A stretch of DNA of 64,000 bases from Metaphire vulgaris (GCA_018105865.1 CM030840.1:10760294-10824293), one strand, 5' to 3'. Positions 51,909 through 62,418 are shown, numbered from the stretch's first letter. Translations and numbers: made by a program. Notes: a model not told the origin generated them from the sequence alone.

Positions 51909-53047
51909 TAGACCCCTGCACAGGCCGACTTATGGCAGCCCGGCACTCTTTTGGCGCGGCCCGGGGCGGCCCGTTTCATTGCTTTTTCTTTAGGGTCCGG
52001 CCCGCCAAATTTCCGCCCGGCCCGGCCTGCTCATTTGTGATTACAATTTGCAACCTAACTTTTGGGAAATCAGTCATGATTCAGTTGACGTTTTAATAAC
52101 AGTCTTCTTACTAAAATGTAGTGTCTACTGAAAACAACTCATAATGCAACAAAATTGAAGCTGATCGATAAAGTTTAAGCATTAGAATGCAAAAATAGTA
52201 TTTTTCTATGGTGTCCGTGTCCAAAGCAGTGCGACGCTGTGTAATGGTTGCCCCAGCTGTACTAAATGACCGTTCACTGGCAGCACTGGACGCTGGAATT
52301 GCAAGGATTTGCCTTGCCACACTGGACATGCGTGGAAAGCAAGCCGAGTTTATACGCCACCAGTCCAGCATTTTGAATTTTTCACCCTGTAGGCCTGGAG
52401 CAACTTTCGCCTGTAGGTATGTTGTCTGTCTGTCTAAAGATTTCCACGTAGTGACGAAGAGAAGGCAAGGAGATCAAAGTATTTCAAACAATACATTCAA
52501 GCGATCCTGGCACTACACAGGCCCCAACGCTAATCACTAGAATACGTATCTGGACAAGAAGGACAATGCGTATTGCGTAATGCTAATATAATCGGTCAGA
52601 CTCTGCCTTTGAAGACTCTACGGGATTAGAACTTCTACTCCCCTACATTACTTGCCCCAAATTATGTCATTCCATCTCTTGTGTGTTGGCACAGTTTCAT
52701 ATCTGATGACTCCATTTATACATTTTACTGCATATCACTATAGGGGAGTTATTACATTTCAGAGGGTGTTAATATTCTTCGTAGAATAAAGAGGTGGGGA
52801 GTATTTATTACACGTAGAAAGATGACTGGGTGATTCATCTTTAGGGGGATTCATTTTAATTCATTATACCGGAAGCAATTGGCAAGTTCCTTTGATGGGG
52901 GGTTCCTTAATGGGTTAAACAGAGGACGGGCCGACTTATGGCGGCCCGGCCCGTCACTCATCCGGCCCGGCCTGTCATTCATCCGGCCCGGTCCATTTTA
53001 TTTGGCAATCTTTTGAGCCCGGCCCGGCCCGCCCGTGCAGGGGTCTA
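51909..53047 (-). mobile_element. hAT element with complete ends, internally deleted
   Basis: Perfect 13-bp TIRs TAGACCCCTGCAC/GTGCAGGGGTCTA and a perfect 8-bp target duplication GTCCATAA (51901-51908 and 53048-53055). Subterminal arrays of GGCCCGGCC/GCCCGGCCCG on both sides. 1139 bp; contains only the end of a transposase gene on the minus strand (52111-52371). It therefore depends on a relative for movement. Confidence 0.95.
52111..52371 (-). pseudogene. hAT transposase dimerisation domain (inside 51909-53047)
   Basis: Minus strand: LDWWRINSACFPRMSSVARQ, ILAIPASSAASERSFSTAGA, TITQRRTALDTDTIEKYYFC. The WW.......P.L...A...L.IPASSA.SER.FS.AG......R..L signature is the hAT C-terminal domain of ZBED1/Tramp-like transposases. 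The N-terminal BED finger, the DDE core and the insertion domain are missing. Confidence 0.93.
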
Positions 53048-53055
53048 GTCCATAA

Positions 53056-53427
53056 TGCTGTAATGCTGTGTGGGATGATAAAATGGTGGTTTCCCATTGC
53101 CTTCCACTTCGCAGTGCGGGGACCCATCCAACCATACGAGTGATACGACTGTTGGATCCCTTCTGTGTGTCTATCCAGCCATTGTTGCTTGTATGTGATT
53201 GTCCGCCTGGATATCCACGAAGACTCGCTGCTGCCCAGGTCTTCGCCCGCATTGGCCAGCTGGTTTCAGAGTTCCTGTTGGGCCTGTCCACCTTGCGTAA
53301 CGCCCTAGGTGGTTCTTGGGTCCGAAGACTATCACCACTGATGGCATAGCCCCAACAGGCAATCTCCAACTCTCAGGTGTTCACCCCTCCACCACGGTGA
53401 GGCGTGGGTCGGACTTTGGAGGGGGTG
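53056..53427. other. Unclassified repeat-like sequence interrupted by the hAT
   Basis: Joins 51840-51908 across the hAT. It has an open minus-strand frame of 123 codons (MEIACWGYAISGDSLRTQEP) that crosses the hAT junction, so it cannot be an original gene. GC-rich compared with surroundings; may be the 5' UTR of a LINE, unproven. Confidence 0.35.
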
Positions 53428-53533
53428 AAAAAAATTATCCAATTTCTAGAGGTGTCATATTGATCATATTGTACATCCCCTCCAATGTACAATATGATCA
53501 ATAAAATACTTCTAGAAATTGGATAATTTTTTT
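53428..53533. repeat. Long near-perfect hairpin
   Basis: Left arm 53428-53476 and right arm 53485-53533, 49 bp each, around an 8-base loop (CCCCTCCA). The outer 23 bp (AAAAAAATTATCCAATTTCT) and the inner 18 bp (ATTGATCATATTGTACAT) pair perfectly; an 8-bp stretch between them is mismatched. Confidence 0.95.
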
Positions 53534-53559
53534 CAAAAAAATTTAAAAGACAGATAAGG

Positions 53560-54810
53560 TAAGTTATTCATAAATCTCAAGGTCTTTGAGTTTCGTGATT
53601 TTAATTGGTTTAGACGAGTCTTTGCAAATATATATTAACCCCTTTGTATATCCATGTTGCCTGTATCTTTTTTACTCGTTGTAAAGTGTGAGCTTTGAAA
53701 GATAACTCCGAGTTCCTTTTTGTAAGTCTTTCATTGTAGAATATATTGGGGTATGGCTTTTCTTTTTTCCTTAGTAATTTGGCTTTTCAAATAATCTCGT
53801 ACTTTTTGGATGTTGAAATAAGGTTTATCAGAATTGAAGACGAGGATTGATCACCTTTTTTCTTTTTCATCTTGTAGGCATAGTTGATATCACTTGGTGA
53901 GATTGGAATATCCAAGTCATTTCTCAGATGATTAATGACCAAATCCATTGTGTCTTTATTTACATCAGTTTGTGTTCGATTCATTGAAGCTAGGGCTGTC
54001 ATCGGGTACCCGGGAACCCGAAGACAGTCCGGGTACCCGGGTAGTAAAAGTGGGAAGGATTACCCGTGAGGGCTGTGAAAGCGCATTAACGCGGTCTGGT
54101 GTACAATCTGCCAGATTTTGCCCACTGACTGCTACAGATTGAACTTGGCCTGATTTAAATACGTTTTTATTGTTGTTGACAGTTGGCTTCATTTTAGTTT
54201 AGTTTATGTGATGATTTTTGATTCATCATATTAAAAGTAAAAATAAGTTTATGTTGTACATACACACTACACAGGTCATTATTAATATTAAGTAGGCCTA
54301 ACTGAAAGCGTACCTTTACTGTACGAAATAGGCAGCTTGTGTGCGATTAATTTTGCAGCAATAACATTATGCTAATTTCCGAATGGGTACCCGTTCGAAA
54401 TCTTGACGGGTACCCGGGCCGATTTTTGGAAAAAATTGACAGCCCTAATTGAAGCTTCCTCCACTTTTTCTGTGTTTGAACACTTTAGACCATGAATAAT
54501 TAAATCATTATGCACCGCTTGTGCTTCAAGTGCATCAATACGTTCATTTGCATGATGTAAATCTTTTCTTTGCATGATGTAAATCTTTTCTGAGAGGGGA
54601 AATTGATTCATTTATTATTTCTTCAGTGATTTTGGTCATTTATATTTTTATTTTTTCATCCATGTCCAGAACCATTTCTTTGAATTTTGAGTCAATCTTT
54701 GCAACTACTTCACTTGTTATTTTCTCAATAAATTTGCTCATGACTCTTTTTTCACATAAGGCCTCTATCAGTTTGTCAGCTTTTGTAGTTTTCTTGGGCA
54801 TTGTGTCTGA
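53560..54810 (-). mobile_element. LINE ORF1 protein, copy B (split by a hAT miniature element)
   Basis: Minus strand from 54800: MPKKTTKADKLIEALCEKRV, MSKFIEKITSEVVAKIDSKF, then a frame-shifted coiled region and VEEASI; the hAT miniature element (53991-54447) is inserted here; the protein continues NRTQTDVNKDTMDLVINHLR, DLDIPISPSDINYAYKMKKK, SILINLISTSKKYEII, then FYNERLTKRNSELSFKAHTL and KKIQATWIYKG. Homologous to copies A and C over the full length. Dead, with stops and a frameshift besides the insertion. Confidence 0.82.
53991..54447. mobile_element. hAT miniature element with GGGTACCCGGG subterminal words
   Basis: Perfect TIRs TAGGGCTGTCA/TGACAGCCCTA and a perfect 8-bp target duplication ATTGAAGC (53983-53990 and 54448-54455). 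Near both ends the palindromic words CGGGTACCCG occur several times. 457 bp, no transposase. It splits a LINE ORF1 relic. Confidence 0.95.
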
Positions 54811-55139
54811 TCATGGTGGTGAGATAGGAGGATGATTAATGAAATTTTCTTTTTTGTTACTCTTCCAGAATTGAGTTATTCGAGGCAATCCAATTTATAT
54901 CCAATTATTTCACTATTATACTTCACCACAATTTAGGAACTTGAGAGGTTGAGACCAAAACATATTTCTTTAATTTTCATCGCTATCGTCATCGGAAAAG
55001 GTTTTCAAATAGAATGACTTCGTATGACCTGTTTACTTTAACGAAAGTTTATTGCTTGTTTATATCCATGATAAAACTGTTTGATTTATTATAACTTTGA
55101 TAAATTATAACAAAATTTTCTAGCAAACAAGGAATTTTA

Positions 55140-56310
55140 TTGACATTTTAAGAATAATGTAATCCAAGTCTGCCATTATTGTTGGTATTCAGTTCTTGAT
55201 ATGGTGCCAGGAGTCTTTTATCAACAATGCCTGACAATAAAACATTTTCTGTGGCTTTATACTGAATAAGACCACTGTTGTTAACAAATCGCTCTTTGAG
55301 TTGTTCCACAGCTGAATCGATCAACAACAAAAATGCGAACTCAAAGCAATGGTGCGACTATCTTGGGATATGGTCCTACCCCTACTGTAGTACTGTGAGC
55401 TGCCTTGTTGAAATTTAGTCAACAACATATTGGGGGATGAATGACACTTTATACCCCTTCACTAATTATTGGGTGGGACTGTTCCTCATAGTTCCCCAAG
55501 ATTTACACTCATGGATTAATAACAGAATTCAATATTATTCATCCAGGATTTCAGTTTTCTGTAAGTGTGCGATGGGCTTGTAGTACTTTTTGTTTGTTCA
55601 CTGTGAATAGGCCTCTTTATCATAATCCAACTTATTCATAATGCAAACCATATTGCCCTTGCCTGCCGGTTTTTTTAACTTTTATCATTATTTCTTAAAT
55701 TGGAAATAGCCATCCTTCTTTGTAACGAAATGTGAGATCTTAAGTTTTTCAGGTGTTTACGGTAGTCGTCAGTATACAAGTCAATGCATAATGAGACTGT
55801 CCCATCGGCAATTGATTAATTCAAATTTTTAGTTAGCTTACTCACAACAGAAGCTGCTACTGAGTCTGCCTTTCTACTCACAGTGCATCTCCCTATAAAA
55901 ACCTCCTGTATGTCTAACTTTCCGTATTTATTGCCAAAATCAGCACAGGTTTGCAAAAGATCCAGGAACTCATCATTCTCTACCAATTTAAATTAGTGGT
56001 AACCATTCACACAGCATAACATCCTTGTGTTTCATTAAGTCTATGGTCAGCTGTAGAATGTTTTACCTTTTGTGTTTCACACGTCTTTAGTGTTAACTGA
56101 GATGTAGGTTTGACTCCAACACACTGCTTCATGTGCTCTTCTTGGTACCTAGGTGTTTCCCATTCAAGTCTTCAAACTGATAAACTCTGTAGCATTTGGC
56201 ACAAGCACAGAAAAAAATCAACAGTTATTTCTTGACCATCCTCCTTCATTTCATAGACCAACGAGAATGTATTCCACATAGCAGATTTCATATTTCTGGA
56301 TGCCTTCAAC
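55140..56310 (-). pseudogene. hAT transposase relic with BED finger (hobo/hermit-like)
   Basis: Minus strand, reading across several frames: SAMWNTFSLVYEMKEDGQEI (BED finger start), EEHMKQCVGVKPTSQLTLKT (finger His and linker), TCADFGNKYGKLDIQEVFIG, RCTVSRKADSVAASVVSKLT, LIADGTVSLCIDLYTDDYRK (first catalytic Asp of the RNase H-like fold), and at the end AVEQLKERFVNNSGLIQYKA. Many stops and frame shifts. The order of parts is right for one old copy of a hAT transposase with a long N-terminal region; the dimerisation domain is not visible. Confidence 0.75.
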
Positions 56311-56344
56311 TTGTATTTTCTAGTTGCTCCTGTGAAAAGACATC

Positions 56345-57060
56345 AAAACAGATTTATTTATTTATTTATACAGGACAATTTATTCGGCACCGTAGGCATA
56401 ACTAAGGCTAAAGTCAAAGGCGCTTAACAACAAAAAGAAACTTTAAACAGTTGCGTCTTAATACTCTTCAGGAACGCTCCGGACGTGGTCTCCATAGTAA
56501 CCTCCTTCGGTAAGGTGTTCCACAGCACTGGATTGCCTCTCTGAAAGGATCTGTCCCCGAAGACTACGGCCTTGGCCAGAGGAGGGACCAGCAGCGGATT
56601 GCAAATCCTCGACCGAAGCTGTGAGCGCCGTTGCGCTGATGGAGCAGGTTGTATCAGGTCACGTAGATAGGTGGGGCAGTGCAGGTCGTACAGAGTCCGA
56701 AACGTGAGCCAACACCGTTTCAGAACAATCCGCTCAGGAATCTTAAGCCAACGAAGTTGGCTTAAGATTCCTGAGCGGATTGTTTTCAGTGGCTGCAACA
56801 CATTTTCAGTGGCTGCGACACATGAGCATTCCACTTCAGACCAAATATCAGTCGCACCGCAACATTGATCACCAATTGAAGGCAGTTGAGTCTCATCATA
56901 GGCAGGCCTAACAGGACGCTATTGCAATAATCAATGCGCGACAATACCAGTGCATGTACCAATTTGATTGTATCTGATATGGGGGGATATCGACGGATAG
57001 CTTCTATCCTTCTCAGATGAAAGAATCCAAGCCTGGAGACATTAGCAATGTGACCCGAGA
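56345..57060 (-). mobile_element. LINE ORF2 C-terminal part with 3' end
   Basis: (ATTT)n tail at 56346-56362, 3' UTR, then on the minus strand a 136-codon frame: PERIVLKRCWLTFRTLYDLH, CPTYLRDLIQPAPSAQRRSQ, FGDRSFQRGNPVLWNTLPKE, LKSIKTQLFKVSFCC. Typical Jockey/CR1/Rex1 end. 5'-ward sequence to about 57060 continues the family (LVLSRIDYCN-like, decayed). A 20-bp inverted duplication of its own sequence occurs at about 56720-56790. Confidence 0.85.
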
Positions 57061-57094
57061 ACGATTAAGGGTAATTTGTAATAATTTTAAGAAA

Positions 57095-57372
57095 TAATTA
57101 ATACCTAACAACAAATGGTTGGCCCCCTCATGATTAGAAGCAGTGGCGGCTCTAGGATTTGGCAAGTGGGGGCCGTTGGGGTGGCAACTTCTAATCATGG
57201 GGGCCAACCATTTGTTGTTTAATGTATGTAGCATTAAATATAGGTCCCAACTGAGAGGCCAGGAACTCAATAGGGGGCACGGGCTCCCCTGGCCCCCCGG
57301 TGGAGCCGCCACTGATTAGAAGTTGCCACTCCAACAGCCCCCCACTTGCCAAATCTTGGAGTCGCCACTGCA
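57095..57372. mobile_element. CAGTGGCGGCTC-family hAT copy, host of a nested sister
   Basis: Right end GGAGTCGCCACTG at 57360-57372; the left side continues AACAACAAATGGTTGGCCCC before the nested copy. It is in inverted orientation relative to the nested copy. Left tip not identified. Confidence 0.8.
57141..57314. mobile_element. CAGTGGCGGCTC-family hAT miniature element, nested
   Basis: CAGTGGCGGCTCTAGGATTT and GGTGGAGCCGCCACTG are TIRs; perfect 8-bp target duplication ATTAGAAG (57133-57140 and 57315-57322). The target lies inside another copy of the same family. Confidence 0.95.
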
Positions 57373-57489
57373 TATAAAGGTAGTTAAGTTTGCACTGCTA
57401 AATAGCAGATGAAGATAAAGCTAACGTAATGAATCAGGAATTTTGTCTTTAATTTACTATAAGTGAGTAGTTAATTTGTGCTGGAAATC

Positions 57490-58203
57490 TTTATTGCTTT
57501 TGATGAAACCCTCTTTATGAATAAATGCTTCACCTTTAAATATCCAGCTTGCTTGAATCTTGTTGTTTCTAAGTAGCATATTGAGCCTTGAAGAATATTT
57601 TTGAATTTACCTGTGTCAATCTTTCGTTATAATAGATATTGGGATATGTATTTGACTTGTCCTTTGCTTTGCGTAACACTTTTTTATTGCATTATTAGCA
57701 AAGCTAACAATTATCGGTGAAATAGTGTTGGTATTAGTATTTTTTTCTCATTCTATATGCATATATTATTTCATTGTTATTGATTTGAATATCCAAATCC
57801 TTTCATATATGCTCTGTTACCATCTCTTTCGTTTTCAAGTTCATAATAGTTTGATTTTGAATGTCTGATTCATGGTCATCAGTTTCATGTGACTTTTTAA
57901 TCCATATATTACAAGATCATTCTGGATTAATTTGGTCTCCATGGAGTTAACTCTATCTTCTAACTTTCCTAGCTCTTGTTTGTAGGATGATAAGGATTTC
58001 TTGACAATGTCAGTCGTAATCTGAAGAATTGACGATTTTACATTGACATTTATTTCTGTTACTAATTCTTTGAGTTTCAATTCAATTTTCACATCCAGTT
58101 TATTAATTAATCTCCCTTGAAGTTTGGTTATTAGAGTCAAAGCCACTCTTTCATCGCACAATGCTTCGATCAATTCATCTACTTTCACTGACTTTTTTGT
58201 CAT
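57490..58203 (-). mobile_element. LINE ORF1 protein, copy C
   Basis: Minus strand from ATG at 58203: TKKSVKVDELIEALCDERVA, LTLITKLQGRLINKLDVKIE, coiled stretch KKSLSSYKQELGKLEDRVNS and DLVIYGLKSHMK; then after frame changes DLDIQINNNEIIYAYRMRKK and NIYYNERLTQVNSKIFFKAQ. Same order as copies A and B. Confidence 0.8.
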
Positions 58204-58435
58204 ACTGTATTGGATAGATAGGTTAATTGTTGAAAAGTTTCAAGAAGTTGATCACCAGTAAAAAGTTACTCACCAGCAAAAAAGTACTCATAGGATCCTT
58301 AGTACGTATCATCAACACAACTAAGTCTACAATATAGCGAAACTTCTCTACTAACAACTAAAAGCACTACATATGGCACTGTATAGGGGCACGCGTATTC
58401 TAAGACAATAAGGAGTCACTCTCTTAGCTTGTGGG

Positions 58436-59015
58436 CTACTGATTTAGGATTTTGACTAGTTCTGCCAGGTCTTCAAGAGCACCGTCCATTTCGTTGGCAG
58501 GCGCGCGATATATCCCATTATCAACCAACCACTCATCAAAATCATTCATAAAGTTCTGGTTTTGTTCTAGGCTCCTCCTTCTCATCACATCCGCAACTTT
58601 TTCCTCTTCGCGGACAGTGAGTGATGCGATGACGATATTGGCATGAATAGCGGCGTCCAGCTCAAGGAATTTTCTTCCAGCTCTTTCGATCAAGGTTTCT
58701 GGTGTCTCAGTTAGAGACCATCTCATACTTGAGATCACAGTGTCAATGATGGCGGGGTGGCATTGATCGACTCGACGTTCCCGGTGGCATCCCAGTTGTT
58801 GCCTGGGCATACCAACGAGGCTTCGGGACTTCCAAAATCACGAGAGGCACAGGAGTCCGCGGGGTATTATGAGATGTGGCACCCACCCATTCATCAGATG
58901 GCTGTCGAGTGTGGGAGCGGGGTGTGTTTTGAGGAGCTTGGTCGCGCAGATAAGCCAGAGCTCCGTGACTATGCACTCGTGGAGCAGTCCTTCGATCTTG
59001 CTCAGATGTAATCAC
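58436..59015 (-). CDS. Unrecognised protein, paralogue of 61528-62418
   Basis: Two overlapping minus-strand frames appear to be one protein with a shift between them. The first (59015 to about 58790) is Pro/Arg/Thr-rich and low in structure (APQNTPRSHTRQPSDEWVGA). The second (58810-58436) is helical: HPAIIDTVISSMRWSLTETP, KFLELDAAIHANIVIASLTV, then EEEKVADVMRRRSLEQNQNF, MNDFDEWLVDNGIYRAP and a Leu-rich end, EDLAELVKILNQ. Aligned without gaps over 41 residues, RWS, a Phe 16 residues later, then D, I, T and R coincide with the helical part of the frame at 61528-62418. No known domain is recognised. A role as a transposon accessory protein is a guess from the location. Confidence 0.4.
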
Positions 59016-59553
59016 AGACGCATCGCTACATCAGAGAGCACATATGCAACAACGTTCTTAGATAAAGCACTAAACACAAAGCAATTTTACACTTACTGAC
59101 TGCATCTGTCTACAAGGCTAATAGTCACTTGATATGAGAAGTGGCCATAATCGATGCTCTTAATTTTGAGACAAAATTTTATTGTCTTCTTATAATCATG
59201 AGAACAGGAACTCAAACTAAGGCAAAGCACTTGCACTTTGAATGGAGAGTTATTTGCTTTTCAAGGGTGGTGGCAGGCATCTGTCGCTTCCAATTGGTCA
59301 TGGGGCGGGCCAACGGAGGGCTCGAAATTGGGCGTCATTGGTGCAGAGGGCGTCTTATCTAAAACCGGCAGTATCTGGAGGGGACATTGATCTTAAGCTG
59401 GGGCTCTCGTTTGATTGGCAGCTTGGACTCGTCTTTATGGCCTTCCGTTGGGCTAGCATCACTGGGCATGGCCTTATCATTTGGTGGTACTATGTTTGCT
59501 TCCTCCCACACCCAAATCTTCTATTGGCACACAACAATGGCCACACCACCCAC

Positions 59554-59811
59554 TTAGAATGAATAGTGCCATGTTACGCGTTTATTTTTATTGATAACAG
59601 TTGTTTGCTTCTTTGCTGGCTCAACACAACTAAGGCACCCAGATATAAACAGTGATTGTTTGTTGTGATCACTGAGCGACCGAATATCACGGTACAGTGA
59701 CTTCTGTGGATCTTCCTTGATTTTCTCATGACATTTCCTTCGACAGCAGGCTATTGTAGCTTGGAAACGAGGAGAAGGGATTCTTTCTCCTCTTCTGTCT
59801 TCATAAGACAA
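59554..59811 (-). CDS. Unrecognised Cys-containing open frame, possibly transposon-derived
   Basis: Minus strand, 85 codons: MSYEDRRGERIPSPRFQATI, ACCRRKCHEKIKEDPQKSLY, RDIRSLSDHNKQSLFISGCL. The pattern C..KC.EKI.ED....L...L..L.D...Q..F+..C resembles a small Cys-rich module that I associate with uncharacterised transposon-linked proteins of invertebrates (inference, not a named domain). It lies 0.5 kb upstream of 58436-59015 on the same strand and could be an earlier exon of that gene. Confidence 0.35.
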   Translation of the reverse strand: MSYEDRRGERIPSPRFQATIACCRRKCHEKIKEDPQKSLYRDIRSLSDHNKQSLFISGCLSCVEPAKKQTTVINKNKRVTWHYSF

Positions 59812-59815
59812 CCCC

Positions 59816-60050
59816 TAGAAGCAAGTAATACATGACAGTACTTTTTAAATCACTAGCATAAATAAATAAATACCGGTATATAAGTTGCATGTTTGTTTTA
59901 TTATGGCAAAGACACCAGTCGGTGACTCACCACATACAAATCATTGATATCAATGCAACCAGAAAGTATTAAAGTAATAGACTAATAGTTGTAATAAAAA
60001 TAATAATAACCAAGGGCATCTGCAGAAATTTTTCCAGAGGGCTGCAAAAC
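59816..60050. other. Unclassified short stretch
   Basis: AT-rich; nothing recognised. Confidence 0.4.
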
Positions 60051-60052
60051 AG

Positions 60053-60300
60053 CAGTGATGTTAACAAGGACCGACCCCAAGGACGAGGATAAGGACAAGG
60101 ACTGACCCTCCAAGGACGAGGACAAGGACTTACCCCTCAAGCACAAGGACCACAAGGACTGACCCCCAAGGACAAGGATCAAGGACAAGGACCAACTTCT
60201 GTCTGACAAAAAAGTCAGAAAGGAAAAAAACAAACACAATTTCAATTCGAATCACAAAATTAGAAAAGGAAAAAAAGAATGTTGTAATGTGACGTTCTAG
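60053..60300. mobile_element. hAT end with CAAGGAC subterminal array, copy 1
   Basis: CAGTGATGTTAACAAGGACC, then about 15 AAGGAC words (AAGGACAAGGACTGACC), then TCTGACAAAAAAGTCAGAAA and AAAATTAGAAAAGGA. The same order and sequence occur at 62919-63190, where a hAT dimerisation exon follows. Here the coding exon is missing; foreign sequence begins at about 60305. Confidence 0.8.
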
Positions 60301-60304
60301 TCCC

Positions 60305-61527
60305 TACTGCGTCTCCCTCACTTGCTGGCTTGCAAATGTTTCACCAGGCCGGCTTAAATATGCAGTAATTCTAACTAGATCACATCCGCGGGTCCGTGGG
60401 ATCTATGCTAGATTCCAATTAATAGTTGCCCAAATAGCATACCTCACAAACTGATAGTTTAAAGTATTTAATGCAAGCAATAACATAACAAACATAAGGG
60501 GCATATAAAGCAAGTGGTTAATATCAATATGAGGGCAAATCAGAGAGTTAGAGTTCTTTCAATCAGCAACATTAAGAAGTTCAATCAGGCCAATAGTGAT
60601 GTCCCAATAGAGACACAGCGTCAATGCTCAAATGTGGAGATAATAACTAACTCAGTATGAAAATACAATAATAAGGTTCCCTAATTTGTAGCATCAATAA
60701 AGTCATTGACATCTTATCACAACCGTGCCAATGGAGCACTCAATACCGGAGCGATAGCAAACAGAATAATAAGCACTTAACACAAATAAAATAATCTAGC
60801 AATAAAGACGAACATAATTCCCAGATTCTTCTCTAGATTTCTGGTTTCGCCTGGTCAATTCTTGGCTGCTTCCTATTCCAAGCTCCCGGCAGTTCTGTCA
60901 ATCCAATCGTAATCTCCTGATCGTATCGCCGGTAACCTCATTGGCTCTGCTTCCTTCAATTCCCTCGTCTCTCAGATCGACCTTCCTCTGTCGTTGACTC
61001 TCCCAGACCGATCCTCTTCCTTGTCGCTCACCCTTATTTATCACCACTCGTCTGAGGCTCTACACCTGCTCTTCTGGCTCAGCTAGGACCTGGCTTAGCC
61101 CAGCGCCCAAAATAGGGTTCTCTCCCCACAGGCGGAATGAAGCTTCAATATATTTCAGCGACAGGCGTCGCACATGCATCACTTTGGCTTTAAAAAAATT
61201 GTCTAATTTTTTCCCTAGGCATTCAACCTTATTAACATAGCATTAATACATACATGATAGTAAACTTTAAAAAAACAAAAAACATGTCTATGCATTCTGT
61301 CCCATCATCATTAATATAGGATGCCAAACTATAATATGGGCCATAGTAAGTTCTGCAAGATGTAAGTTCATGGTTCCTGTCAAATGTCACATACAAAAAA
61401 AACAAAGAGAAACAATGTCTGACAGTTACATAAAGCAGCGATAAATTAAACATACGCACTAAACTGGGAAGGATAATAAAAAGGGAATGCAATGTTGCTG
61501 TATGAAGCAAAAGTAAGAGTGTACTTA
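60305..61527. other. Unclassified stretch
   Basis: TC-rich section 60830-61080 (many CTCT/CCTC words), otherwise AT-rich. Some resemblance in composition to possible LTR-like pieces at 34140 and 40900; no firm call. Confidence 0.35.
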
Positions 61528-62418
61528 TCACATGGTATTAGTGAAGTCCGGAATGTTCTCATCCTTCACTGGAGTTCCTACTCCCCGAATGAGGGTAGCA
61601 TCCGGCGGGGAAACGGTGTGATCATGGAGATCCAGTACTAGATCTACCATTTCCACATCAGTCAGAGAAGGTGGAACGCCGACGTGGAGGGGAGGAGCAG
61701 ACTGCATGCCGGCGGTTCCATATCCCTGCGCTTGAAGGGAGAAGGGTTTTCTCGCCGTGTAGATTCCGCGGATGACGGCGTCCAAAATGGGAGGGTCAAT
61801 TGCCGGGAAGGCAGCACACAGCATATGGTATGCCTGTTGAAGTGGAAAAATGGTGCTCCAACGACAGGCCGTTGCCACCGCACATGTGAGTAGAGTGCGG
61901 GTATCCATGGTGAGTGGCCATGCCGTCGAGGCAAATGGTCCAATGGAGTGAAGGGGTGTGGAGGGCAGCGAGAAGGATTCAACGCCCGTTGTCGCAGGGT
62001 GGGTAGCCGGACGGCTCCCTGCGAGATGTGGCGTGGACACGACAGTGGTTGCGGTGTCCATCGTGTGGCTGAAGTCCTGACCGATGTTCTCCGGAGGAGG
62101 GAGGGAGTGACATAGAGGAGAGATACCTGGAGTGGCAGAAGATCCATTGTCGCCGAGCCCAGAGGCTCTTCGCATGTTCCAGCCGTAGGCAGGCCTGTGT
62201 CCCGTTTGAATGTCCATCAGGGGAACAACGACAGTGGATGGCTGCGGAGTGAAGCGGGGGCGACCTTCTCCAGTAGCTGCTTTGTATGAGTTGGCGTGAT
62301 GTCCATGTCCGCCTCTACGTAGCGGCGGAGCAGATCCATACCTCGAGTACTCGTGCTTTGAGAACATGATTGATGCGGATGTCGAAACGTGACGGCGAGT
62401 AATAAAACTTCGATGCAT
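61528..62418 (-). CDS. Unrecognised intact 296-codon open frame
   Basis: The longest uninterrupted frame in the window, minus strand, ATG at 62418 (a second ATG at codon 18). The first 160 residues are Gly/Ser/Thr/Pro/His-rich and look disordered (APPLRRGGHGHHANSYKAAT; VSTPHLAGSRPATHPATTG). A compact, hydrophobic middle follows: TMDTRTLLTCAVATACRWST, IFPLQQAYHMLCAAFPAIDP, PILDAVIRGIYTARKPF, then a tail with DVEMVDLVLDLHDHTVSPPD. The compact part aligns with 58436-58810. No catalytic motif, zinc finger or signal peptide is visible. It sits between two hAT ends with CAAGGAC arrays. It could be a transposon accessory gene, an exon of a host gene, or a captured sequence. Base composition is richer in GC than its flanks. 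Confidence 0.5.
   Translation of the reverse strand: MHRSFITRRHVSTSASIMFSKHEYSRYGSAPPLRRGGHGHHANSYKAATGEGRPRFTPQPSTVVVPLMDIQTGHRPAYGWNMRRASGLGDNGSSATPGISPLCHSLPPPENIGQDFSHTMDTATTVVSTPHLAGSRPATHPATTGVESFSLPSTPLHSIGPFASTAWPLTMDTRTLLTCAVATACRWSTIFPLQQAYHMLCAAFPAIDPPILDAVIRGIYTARKPFSLQAQGYGTAGMQSAPPLHVGVPPSLTDVEMVDLVLDLHDHTVSPPDATLIRGVGTPVKDENIPDFTNTM

Noticed and set aside
52998..53369. 123-codon minus-strand gene
   Set aside because: The frame crosses the right end of a hAT insertion, so it cannot have existed before the insertion.
60000..60245. Leu/Ser repeat protein on the minus strand (also 62744-63154)
   Set aside because: Translation of the CAAGGAC subterminal arrays of hAT elements; only the last 50 codons of the 62744 frame are LINE-derived.
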